Of a DNA stretch of 64,000 nt, positions 9,313 to 16,951 are shown piece by piece (positions within the stretch are counted from its first letter, which is position 1; each line of letters opens with the position of its first letter). The stretch is taken from the NCBI GenBank assembly GCA_905235685.1, contig CAJOMO010000009.1:1-64000 (forward strand). The letters are read 5' to 3'. The position numbers were made by a program, and so were the translations under genes. Below the pieces are notes generated by a model that was not told the DNA's origin, searched no databases, and saw nothing but the letters and a program-made list of their open reading frames with translations. This DNA is from an uncultured Selenomonadaceae bacterium (GTDB lineage: Bacteria; Bacillota; Negativicutes; Selenomonadales; Selenomonadaceae).

Positions 9313-10167
9313 CTAAGTCAGCTTGAAGCCGCCGTCAGTTTTCTCAATGAGCCGCTCTTTCAGCAAATGTCCAATCGCACGCTTGAACGCCGCCTTGCTG
9401 ATTTTAAAAACCGCGTAAATTTTTTCCGGCGCGCTCTTGTCGCTAAGATTAATTTTGCCGCCGTTTTCGCGAATAAATTTCAAAATCTTTTCGGCGTCGC
9501 TGTTAATCGCCAGCTCCTTAGATTCTTTGAGCGAGCCGTTGAGCCTGCCGTCTTCGCGAATAAAAGTCACCCGCACGTCAACCACTTCACCGCATTTCAG
9601 CGCCCGCGGAATTTCCTTCTGCGCGATAAACGCAATGTACCGCTCATTCGTAAAGACAAATGCTCCGTCAGCCGTGATATTGAAAATAGCGCCGGTAACT
9701 TTGTCGCCAATCTTAACATTTTCCGCGGGTTTAGAGGCGCGCCGAATTTCATCAGAAACTTTCATTGAAGTTGCAAGCCTGCCGGATTTGTCAATGTACA
9801 ATTTCGCCCAAACCACGTCGCCAATTTTCGGCTTGCCAATCATTTCGGCGAACGGCATAAAAATTCCACGTTCCGCGCCGACTTCCAAAAAAGCGCCGTC
9901 GTCCGTCGTGTTGATAACTTTCAGCCGCGCAATTTGCCCGATTTGCATTTTCGGCACGCGCATTGAAGCGGTTAATCTTTTTTTCGGGTCAAGGTACAAA
10001 AAAACTTCGACAACTTCACCGATATTCACGGGCGCGGTTTGCTGCGTTTTGTGCAAAAGAATATCATCATTGGAATTGCCCGTTCCCGCGTCGAGAAATG
10101 CGCCGAAGTCGCTTTGACGCACGACTTTTAATTTGGCAACCGTCATAGGTTTCAATTCAATCTTCAT
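9313..10167 (-). CDS. cvfB: CvfB-like S1 RNA-binding protein
   Basis: RNA-binding protein of the CvfB/YitL family, with several S1-like domains (each with a 'DFGAFLDAG' or 'DDGAFLEVG' type strand) followed by a C-terminal winged helix. 284 residues from the ATG at 10167. The frame is open further upstream, but that part is the shadow of rsfS. The start overlaps the 3' end of rsfS by 11 bases, which suggests translational coupling. Confidence 0.88.
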   Translation of the reverse strand: MKIELKPMTVAKLKVVRQSDFGAFLDAGTGNSNDDILLHKTQQTAPVNIGEVVEVFLYLDPKKRLTASMRVPKMQIGQIARLKVINTTDDGAFLEVGAERGIFMPFAEMIGKPKIGDVVWAKLYIDKSGRLATSMKVSDEIRRASKPAENVKIGDKVTGAIFNITADGAFVFTNERYIAFIAQKEIPRALKCGEVVDVRVTFIREDGRLNGSLKESKELAINSDAEKILKFIRENGGKINLSDKSAPEKIYAVFKISKAAFKRAIGHLLKERLIEKTDGGFKLT

Positions 10168-10501
10168 AGCGTTTAATCTCGGCGTCGCCCCAAAGTTTTT
10201 CCAGCGCGTAATATTCGCGGTTTTCGTCTTTGAAAATGTGCACAACCACATCGCCATAATCCAGCAAAACCCATTCGCCCTCCTGGTAGCCTTCCTTGTG
10301 GTTGAAATGAACGCCCGCCTCGGCAAGTTTTTCTTCAACGTTATCAGCAATGGCTTTAACCTGCGTAGCCGTCGGCGCGTTGCAGATAACAAAATAATCG
10401 GTGGCGAACATAAGGCCGTGCATATCCATCGTCACGATATTTCCGGCTTTTTTGTCGCTCGCCGCCTTACAAATTTTTTGAATAAGTTCCGTCGTTTCCA
10501 T
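10157..10501 (-). CDS. rsfS: Ribosomal silencing factor RsfS
   Basis: Binds ribosomal protein uL14 and blocks joining of the subunits under starvation. 114 residues from the ATG at 10501, preceded by GGAGTGA at 7 bases. Family features include DMHGLMFATDYFVICNAPT and GEWVLLDYGDVVVHIF. An alternative GTG at 10510 has worse spacing. It lies in the usual order nadD-yqeK-LCP-rsfS. Confidence 0.96.
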   Translation of the reverse strand: METTELIQKICKAASDKKAGNIVTMDMHGLMFATDYFVICNAPTATQVKAIADNVEEKLAEAGVHFNHKEGYQEGEWVLLDYGDVVVHIFKDENREYYALEKLWGDAEIKRYED

Positions 10502-10506
10502 AAAAA

Positions 10507-11514
10507 TCACTCCTCGTCTTCAATAACCGGCTCGTCCGCTATATCGTGTACAGGGAAAAGTTCCTGGATTTTCGCGTCAATTCCTTGAATATCCGGTATC
10601 CAAATTCCCTGTTCGTTTTCGCTGCCTGGCAACATTACGGTTGTCGGCGGGGCGCTGCTCATACTGTGCAAAACGGTTGCCAAATGCGCCGAGTCAAATA
10701 TTTCTGCGCTGGTTTCGATTTGGTTTCTAAAAATATCGGCAATGGCGGGCAATTTCGGTATCGTCTCAAGCTGCAGAACTTTCGCGTAAAACGCTTTGAT
10801 AAATTTTTGTTGACGCTGAACTCTGCCCACGTCGCCTAATTTTTCACTGCGAAATCTCAAATATTTCTGCGCCTCGTCGCCGTTCAAATGTTGATAACCT
10901 TGCCCCAAATGAATCTCTAAGCCGGATTCGGGATCTTCGTAGTCCATATCTTCCTCGACGTAAATATCAATTCCGCCGAAAACGTCAATCAATTCCGCGA
11001 AAGTCGCCATATTAATCACAACGTACTGATGAATCGAAATTCCCAACAAACCCGCCACGTGCCGCACAATCAGACTGGCGCCGCCCCAACTGTACAGCGT
11101 GCCAATCCTGCCCGCCGAAGAATCCGCAGATACCCAAGTATCCCGCGGTATCGAAATTAGCCGCGTCTTGCCTGTGTCATTTGAAAAACTCAGCACCAAA
11201 ATTGTATCGGCTTCCGGTCCGCCGTCGTAGCCGTCGTCAATTCCCAGTATCAAAATATTTGTGTAGCCGTCGAATTTCGGATCTATCTCGCCGGTTCGCG
11301 CAGCGCGCCGCTCGGTGTAGCCCGAATACATTTCCCTAAATTCGTTGTAAATGTGGCTGATTCCGTTGTAAACTCCTAAGCCGATAAATAAAATTGCAGA
11401 GCCGATTAACGCCGTCAATACGCACATAAAAATTCCGCGAAAAAATCTTGTCCTTCGCCGTTTCTTCAAAAATTTGCGTTTCTTTTCAATATTGTCTTGA
11501 GTTGTATTTGCCAT
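10507..11514 (-). CDS. LytR-CpsA-Psr (LCP) family cell-wall ligase
   Basis: Membrane-anchored phosphotransferase that attaches anionic polymers or glycans to the cell wall from a polyprenyl-linked precursor. 335 residues: a short basic cytoplasmic tail with KKRRRTRFF, one membrane segment (about 28-50), and an extracellular LCP domain with NILILGID, EADTILVLSF and LISIPRDTWV. It ends in an acidic tail and lies immediately before rsfS. Confidence 0.93.
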   Translation of the reverse strand: MANTTQDNIEKKRKFLKKRRRTRFFRGIFMCVLTALIGSAILFIGLGVYNGISHIYNEFREMYSGYTERRAARTGEIDPKFDGYTNILILGIDDGYDGGPEADTILVLSFSNDTGKTRLISIPRDTWVSADSSAGRIGTLYSWGGASLIVRHVAGLLGISIHQYVVINMATFAELIDVFGGIDIYVEEDMDYEDPESGLEIHLGQGYQHLNGDEAQKYLRFRSEKLGDVGRVQRQQKFIKAFYAKVLQLETIPKLPAIADIFRNQIETSAEIFDSAHLATVLHSMSSAPPTTVMLPGSENEQGIWIPDIQGIDAKIQELFPVHDIADEPVIEDEE

Positions 11515-11526
11515 TTCAGCAACAGC

Positions 11527-12096
11527 TCACTTTTGCAGTAGTAAAAAATTTCGGGCGGCAATCGTGTCGGGGTGGAGCAAAGTTTTTTTCTGCACAATAA
11601 ATATAATCGATTCGTCAAGCGCCGTCAAAATAATTTCGTCCAGATTCGAAGATTTTTCCGCCAAATCGCGCAGCTTGTCAACGCCTGGATAATTCCTGTT
11701 CGGCTCAATCATATCCGCGAAATAAATAATTTTGTCAAGCGGCGTCATATCGCGCGCGCCGACCGTATGCCGATAAATCGCCTGCGCAATTTCTGTATCT
11801 TCAACGCCGTAAATTTCGCCAATCATTTTCGCGCCGATATAAGCGTGCAACAAAAGCGGCATAGAATTTTCGACTTCGCCAATTTCGATACCGCGCTTAA
11901 TTGCCTCGGCGGGCAAATCTTCATTTTCAAATTCGCGGGCGCAATCGTGCAGCAGTCCGGCGATGTAAGCTTTGTTTTCGTCAACGCCAAATTTTTTCGC
12001 CAACTTGACGGCGGTATTCGCCACGCCGATTGAATGAGCGAATCGACTTGTTTTGAGCCGCCGCTGAAGGGTGCGCCGCATTTCGTCAATCGTCAT
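11527..12096 (-). CDS. yqeK: YqeK-type HD-domain diadenosine tetraphosphatase
   Basis: Predicted symmetrical Ap4A hydrolase of the HD superfamily. 189 residues. Metal-binding residues are visible: His in RFAHSIGVA, His-Asp in LLHDCAREF, and a later HAYIGA motif. Its ATG overlaps the nadD stop by four bases (ATGA), and this pairing with nadD is typical of Firmicutes. Confidence 0.93.
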   Translation of the reverse strand: MTIDEMRRTLQRRLKTSRFAHSIGVANTAVKLAKKFGVDENKAYIAGLLHDCAREFENEDLPAEAIKRGIEIGEVENSMPLLLHAYIGAKMIGEIYGVEDTEIAQAIYRHTVGARDMTPLDKIIYFADMIEPNRNYPGVDKLRDLAEKSSNLDEIILTALDESIIFIVQKKTLLHPDTIAARNFLLLQK

Positions 12097-12692
12097 TTGT
12101 ACAGCCGCTCCTTTGCAATGTATTCTTCAACGACTTCAGGAACTAAATATTTTATCGACCTGCCGGATTTAATTCTTTCGCGAATATCGGTTGAGGAAAT
12201 TTCCAATCCTGGCGTCGAAACCGGATGAATATGTGTCATTGCCGATTCGCCGAAAAAATTTTTGATTGCCGCTAAATCCACTTCGACATTTGGGCGGTTC
12301 GTGGCTATGAAATGCACTTTGCTTACCAGTTCGCGCGCTTTGTGCCATTTGAATAAATCTGCCATTGAATCCGCGCCGATTATGAAAAATAATTCCGAGC
12401 CCGCGCCGTATTTTTTAAACAGCGCCTCCATTGTGTCAAGCGTGTAAGAAAGTCCGTCGCGCAGAAATTCCATCGGCGATACTTGAAAATTTTCGTTAGA
12501 TTTTACCGCCAAAAATGTCATCATTAAGCGGTGAACTTCCGGCGTGATTTGCCTTTCGACTTTGTGCGGCGGGCGCGCTGACGGTATGAATAAAATTTCG
12601 TCCAGCTTGAAAATTTCGCGTACCGATTCCGCCGTTGCCAAATGCCCAAAATGTATCGGGTCGAACGTGCCGCCCATTATTCCGATTTTCAT
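12093..12692 (-). CDS. nadD: Nicotinate-nucleotide adenylyltransferase
   Basis: Adenylates nicotinate mononucleotide in NAD synthesis. 199 residues. The nucleotidyltransferase signature GGTFDPIHFGHL lies at the N-terminus, and a ISSTDIRERIKSG motif near the C-terminus fits the ISSTxIR motif of the family. The ATG follows an AGGTGA site that overlaps the stop of the 47-residue membrane peptide. Confidence 0.97.
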   Translation of the reverse strand: MKIGIMGGTFDPIHFGHLATAESVREIFKLDEILFIPSARPPHKVERQITPEVHRLMMTFLAVKSNENFQVSPMEFLRDGLSYTLDTMEALFKKYGAGSELFFIIGADSMADLFKWHKARELVSKVHFIATNRPNVEVDLAAIKNFFGESAMTHIHPVSTPGLEISSTDIRERIKSGRSIKYLVPEVVEEYIAKERLYK

Positions 12693-12698
12693 TAAAAA

Positions 12699-12842
12699 TC
12701 ACCTCAACCCGAAAATTAATCCGATTGTTAACGCCGTCGCCAAAATTATTATTCCTGCGCGAATGTAATCAAAAAAATCGTGCCGCCCCTTAGGCGTCCG
12801 CAAATAGTTTTTTAACGTTATTGTGTACCTAAAAATTTTCAT
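12699..12842 (-). CDS. Small single-pass membrane peptide, 47 residues
   Basis: Begins MKIFRYTITLKNYLRTP, then a charged stretch and a hydrophobic segment IRAGIIILATALTIGLIFGL near the C-terminus. Its stop contributes to the nadD ribosome binding site and lies 6 bases upstream of nadD. I see no strong site before its ATG; an AGGAG lies about 30 bases upstream. It sits between proA and nadD in the operon. The gene is plausible because the reading frame fits the gap exactly, but its function is unknown. Confidence 0.55.
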   Translation of the reverse strand: MKIFRYTITLKNYLRTPKGRHDFFDYIRAGIIILATALTIGLIFGLR

Positions 12843-12890
12843 TGGCTTGTTTTTATAACCACTAATCCCTATCTCCTGATTCCTGACCCC

Positions 12891-14144
12891 TTATCTAACT
12901 TGCCCGTTGCCTTCGATTAAATATTTCATCGTGGTCATAGCCTCAAGCCCCATAGGTCCGCGTGCGTGCAATTTCTGCGTGCTAATTCCAATTTCCGCGC
13001 CAAATCCAAATTCGAAACCGTCAGTGAAACGCGTAGACGCATTGACATAAACGCAGGCAGAATCAACGAGCGTCTCAAATTTTTTGGCGGCGTCGGCGTC
13101 CTGCGTGATAATCGCGTCGGAGTGCAGCGTGTTATATTTGTTAATGTGAGCAATCGCCGCGTCGACATCGTCAACAATTTTCACGCTCAAAATCAAATCA
13201 CTGTATTCGGTGCTCCAATCTTCCTCGGTTGCCGCCTTCATATCGGGCAAAATTTCACGGCAAAGTTCGTCGCCGCGAAGTTCGACTTTATTTTCCACCA
13301 TCAATTTGGCAATGTCCGGCAAAAATTCTTTGGCAATATATTTGTGAATCAAAAGCGTTTCCATTGCGTTGCAAACGGACGGACGAGAAATCTTCGCGCT
13401 CAAAACAACCTTCAGCGCCATTTCCAAATTCGCCGCCTTGTCAACGTAAATGTGACAAACGCCCGTGCCGGTTTCGATAACCGGAACTGTGCTGTGCTCC
13501 ACCACTCGCGCAATTAAACCGGCGCCGCCGCGGGGAATTATAACGTCAATCAATTTGCGCAGACGACACATCGCAATAACGGCGTCGCGGTCGGTGATTT
13601 TCAAAAATTCAATCGCGTGTTCGGGAATGCCGCAGGAAATTTCCGCGTCAATCAAAATATCCGTCAACTTTTTATTCGTACGAATCGCCTCGGAGCCGCC
13701 GCGCAAAACACAAGCATTGCCGGATTTCAAGCAAAGCGCCGCCGCGTCAACCGTAACATTCGGGCGCGCCTCATAAATAATCCCAACCACGCCGAAAGGA
13801 ACACGCACACGGCGAATTTTCAAACCGTTGGGACGCACAACTTCAAAATCCTGGTGACCAATCGGATCGGGCAACAGCGCCGTTTGACGCAAACCTTCAG
13901 CCATATCAGCGATACGTTTTTCATTTAAAATCAGCCTGTCAATCATATTCGAGCGCGTGCCTTTTTCCTTAGCCGTCGTCACGTCTTCCACGTTCGCCGC
14001 GATAATTTCAGCCTGGCGTTTCTCCAATGCGTCCGCCATTGCGAAGAGCGCCGAATTTTTTTGGTCGGTCGTCAAGCCCGCCATCTTCAACGCCGCCTGT
14101 TTCGCCAATTTCGCCTGCTCCATTACAACTTCTTTCATCAACAT
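12891..14144 (-). CDS. proA: Gamma-glutamyl phosphate reductase
   Basis: Second step of proline synthesis: NADPH-dependent reduction of glutamyl 5-phosphate. About 417 residues. Family features include EARPNVTVDAAALCLKSGN, LRGGSEA and the C-terminal STQKLHARGPMGL. The ATG at 14144 has GGAGTG at 7 bases. Five bases separate it from proB, with which it is co-transcribed. Confidence 0.98.
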   Translation of the reverse strand: MLMKEVVMEQAKLAKQAALKMAGLTTDQKNSALFAMADALEKRQAEIIAANVEDVTTAKEKGTRSNMIDRLILNEKRIADMAEGLRQTALLPDPIGHQDFEVVRPNGLKIRRVRVPFGVVGIIYEARPNVTVDAAALCLKSGNACVLRGGSEAIRTNKKLTDILIDAEISCGIPEHAIEFLKITDRDAVIAMCRLRKLIDVIIPRGGAGLIARVVEHSTVPVIETGTGVCHIYVDKAANLEMALKVVLSAKISRPSVCNAMETLLIHKYIAKEFLPDIAKLMVENKVELRGDELCREILPDMKAATEEDWSTEYSDLILSVKIVDDVDAAIAHINKYNTLHSDAIITQDADAAKKFETLVDSACVYVNASTRFTDGFEFGFGAEIGISTQKLHARGPMGLEAMTTMKYLIEGNGQVR

Positions 14145-14149
14145 CAAAA

Positions 14150-14947
14150 TCACTCCTTGTAAAATATAGTGCCAATTTCCTCGCCATTTAACGCGCGCCG
14201 CAAATTCCCAATTTCTTTGCCGCTGATAATCAGCATTGGAATATTTTTTTCGGCGGCAAGTTTCGCGGCTTGAATTTTGGTGAACATGCCGCCCGTACCC
14301 AATTTCGTACCGGCGCCGCCCGCCATTCGCTCAATCTCGGAATTTATTTCGGGAACTTCGCTAATCAGCCGCGCATTTTTATCAGTTTTCGGGTTGCCAT
14401 TGTACAGCCCGTCAATATCCGTCAAAATAATCAGCGCGTCGGCGTCGCTCATACCGGCAACCAGCGCCGAAAGATTGTCGTTATCGCCAATCTTAATTTC
14501 GTCGGTGGAAACGGCGTCGTTCTCATTGATAACCGGAATTACGCCCATTTTTAAAATCGAAGTCAGCGAATTGTGGAAATTTTCGCGGGCGTGTTCGTCG
14601 GTGGCGGTGTTTTTCGTAAGTAAAAGCTGCGCCATCGTCTGCCCGTATTCGCCGAAAAATTTTTCGTAAATGTGCATAAGGACGCCTTGACCAATCGCGG
14701 CGAGCGCTTGATTTTCCGGAATGGTATCCGGTTTCTGTTTCAAGCCCATCTTGCCAATACCGGCGGCGATTGCGCCCGAAGTCACGAAAATAATTTCTCT
14801 GCCGGAATTTCGCAAATCCGCAATTTCGCGAATCAAATGATCAATCCGATACAAATTCATTTTGCCCGCACCGTACGACAAAGTACTCGTGCCGACCTTG
14901 ACAACAATTCTTCGCGCAGATTTCAACTTTTGCCTTGCCGCGCTCAT
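14150..14947 (-). CDS. proB: Glutamate 5-kinase (short form without PUA domain)
   Basis: First committed step of proline synthesis. From the ATG at 14947 the protein has 265 residues: the amino-acid kinase domain only (VVKVGTSTL, VTSGAIAAG, VINENDAVST, GTGGMFTK). It lacks the C-terminal PUA domain present in many ProB proteins. Open frame extends to 15052, but a good promoter covers 14970-14998, so the upstream ATG at 14971 is unlikely to be used. Confidence 0.95.
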   Translation of the reverse strand: MSAARQKLKSARRIVVKVGTSTLSYGAGKMNLYRIDHLIREIADLRNSGREIIFVTSGAIAAGIGKMGLKQKPDTIPENQALAAIGQGVLMHIYEKFFGEYGQTMAQLLLTKNTATDEHARENFHNSLTSILKMGVIPVINENDAVSTDEIKIGDNDNLSALVAGMSDADALIILTDIDGLYNGNPKTDKNARLISEVPEINSEIERMAGGAGTKLGTGGMFTKIQAAKLAAEKNIPMLIISGKEIGNLRRALNGEEIGTIFYKE

Positions 14948-14969
14948 ATCACACCACGTCCTTTGTTTC

Positions 14970-14998
14970 ATTATAAATTCATTTTGATTATTACGCAA
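14970..14998 (-). promoter_or_regulatory. Promoter of the proB operon
   Basis: TTGCGT and TATAAT are separated by 17 bases on the minus strand, about 23 bases before the proB ATG. It probably drives proB-proA through the polyprenyl synthase gene, since gaps in this run are mostly under 50 bases. Confidence 0.65.
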
Positions 14999-15067
14999 GG
15001 TTAGCAAAAAAAAATTCCCGCCTAAAAAATTTTCAGCAGGATTAGTTGACATTGTGATAAAAAATTT

Positions 15068-16216
15068 TTAGTAGCCGAAAGTTTTAGCCGCCAATTTCAT
15101 ATTTTCGCGAATTTTGACGCCGAACGGGCAGCGCTTTTCGCAAGCGCCGCATTGAATACATTCGCCCGCATGGTGTTTCAAAGCCGCGTAATGTTCGCGC
15201 ACGGTTTCCGGAACGGTTTTCTGCGCGAGTGTCAAGTTCAAAAATTTGGTGACGTAAGCGATATCAATTTTCTTGACGCACGGCAAACAATGACTGCAGT
15301 ACATACAATGCCCCGTCCAATTGATTTTTGGGAAAGTGGCAAACGCCGCCGCATAATCTTTTTCGGCGTCGGTGGCGGTTTCGTAAGCTAAACTCTGCTT
15401 GAACTGCGCGACCGAATGAGCGCCGGAAAGTACAACGGCAACCGCCGGACGTGTCAAAGCGTAATGGATGCACTGATTGACAGTCAACGCCACGCCCGCA
15501 GGCGAAAGTTCAGCATTGAGCAAATCGCCGCCGCCAAAACATTTCATAACCGTAATACCGACGCCCAAACGTTGGCAAGTTTCGTACAAATTCTGTCTGT
15601 CGGCGTCCATATTCGTTAAAGTATTTTCGTAATTCGCCGGATTCCAAAGTTGTTCGACGTCTTCAGAGGCGGGCTGTAAATCGTAGCAAGGATTGACGCT
15701 GAACATCAAAACTTCGATAGCGCCGCTTGTAACCGCCTTCAATGCAACCAGCGGATTGTGGCTGCTTAAACCGATATGGCGAATTTTGCCGGATTTTTTG
15801 AGTTCGCGTGCAAAATCCAAAACGCCGCCGTTGACAATGTTGTCCCAATCGTCCGCCGCGTCGCAGTAATGAATCATGCCCACGTCGATATAATCAGTCT
15901 GCAAAAGTTTCAAAAGCTCGTCAAAGCCCGCCGCAACTTCCTTGACATTGCGCGTGCGTTTGTACTGCCCATTTTGCCAAACAGAACAGATATGCGCCTG
16001 CGCGACGAATTTTTCACGGCGTCCGTGCATAGCCGCGCCGACAGCTTTTCTCAAATCCGGATTGGAAGCGTAAAGGTCGAAGTAATTAACGCCTTCCATT
16101 TCCGCCATGTCAAAAATTTTTTTCGCCATGGTAAAATTTTCTTCGCTCAAGCCTTCGCAGCCTATGCCGATTTCGCTAACCTTGATGCCGGTATTGCCGA
16201 GCATTCTGTAGTTCAT
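15068..16216 (-). CDS. Aldo/keto reductase with C-terminal 4Fe-4S ferredoxin domain
   Basis: 382 residues. The N-terminal two thirds is an aldo/keto reductase barrel (MNYRMLGNTGIKVSEIGIGCEG, FDLYASNPDLR). The C-terminal part has MYCSHCLPC and a full 4Fe-4S motif CIQCGACEKRCPFGV. Such ferredoxin-linked reductases are common in strict anaerobes; the substrate is not known. The ribosome binding site is AGGAGAG. It lies downstream of PFOR and the FkbM gene on the same strand. Confidence 0.9.
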   Translation of the reverse strand: MNYRMLGNTGIKVSEIGIGCEGLSEENFTMAKKIFDMAEMEGVNYFDLYASNPDLRKAVGAAMHGRREKFVAQAHICSVWQNGQYKRTRNVKEVAAGFDELLKLLQTDYIDVGMIHYCDAADDWDNIVNGGVLDFARELKKSGKIRHIGLSSHNPLVALKAVTSGAIEVLMFSVNPCYDLQPASEDVEQLWNPANYENTLTNMDADRQNLYETCQRLGVGITVMKCFGGGDLLNAELSPAGVALTVNQCIHYALTRPAVAVVLSGAHSVAQFKQSLAYETATDAEKDYAAAFATFPKINWTGHCMYCSHCLPCVKKIDIAYVTKFLNLTLAQKTVPETVREHYAALKHHAGECIQCGACEKRCPFGVKIRENMKLAAKTFGY

Positions 16217-16236
16217 GTTAAACTCTCCTAAAATTT

Positions 16237-16948
16237 TTATTCCCGAATGAAAATCAGATTTTCGCCGCGCAGCTCAAAGTGCCAGTCGTATTTTGAAATT
16301 GCGTTGAAAAAATTTTTTGAACAGCCGCGTTTCATTCGGTCGTGGAGCTCAATCATAATCACCTTGACTTTAGAAAGCCACGCGCCGACGTCGGGCGCGC
16401 CAAAAATTTCCTTCTCGGCGCCCTCAATGTCGATTTTCAGCAAGTCAATTTCGTCGAAGCCAGATTCTGCCAGGATTTTCGAAATGGTGACGGTTTTAAT
16501 CGCCGCTGGGTCGTCCGCCGCCGTCTCAAAAGTCATCCAGCCCAAATCGCCAAAGCCTTTGTCCTCGACGCGAATAAAAGTTTCCTTGTCCCAAAGCGCC
16601 GCCGGTATCACGTGAATTTGCTCGTAGAGAATCGTGTTGAATCGCAAAAGCGTGACGTGATTTTTTTCCGGCTCAATCGAATAAATCTGCGCGCCAGGAA
16701 ATTTATTGGCGAAATAAACCGCACTGCAACCGATATTCGCGCCGCAGTCCAGAATAAGTTTCGGCTGAAAATTTTCTAGCGGAAAATTATATTCCTGGTG
16801 AATCAGAATTGAATTTATTATCGCGGCGTCTGCAATCAAATTTGGGCGAAACGCAAACGGTGTCGGCACGCCAGCAAGATTGATTATGTTGAAGCCGAAC
16901 GGAAGATTAAACTGAATCGGGGGGGGTAGGATTCATATTTTCTGCCAT
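16237..16948 (-). pseudogene. FkbM-family methyltransferase with frame broken at a G/C run
   Basis: SAM-dependent methyltransferase of the FkbM family, which often modifies glycans. The body (16237-16869, readable from a GTG) has the SAM motif ILDCGANIGCSAVYFA and the DIEGAEKEIF motif. The natural start appears to be the ATG at 16948, preceded by AGGAAAGG and beginning MAENMNPTPP. A run of eight C on the coding strand after codon 9 shifts the frame. With seven C the protein would continue IQFNLPFGFN into the body. It could be phase-variable, truly disrupted, or a homopolymer sequencing error. It is located 3 bases after PFOR. Confidence 0.75.
16919..16926 (-). repeat. Eight-base G/C homopolymer inside the FkbM gene
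   Basis: Eight consecutive G on the plus strand (C on the coding strand). Loss of one base restores a single frame from the ATG at 16948 to the stop at 16237. Confidence 0.8.
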
Positions 16949-16951
16949 AGA

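Noticed and set aside
9437-10117. 226-codon open frame opposite cvfB
   Set aside because: Antisense shadow of a well-supported gene; composition (Ser/Pro/Ile-rich) is typical of a complement frame.
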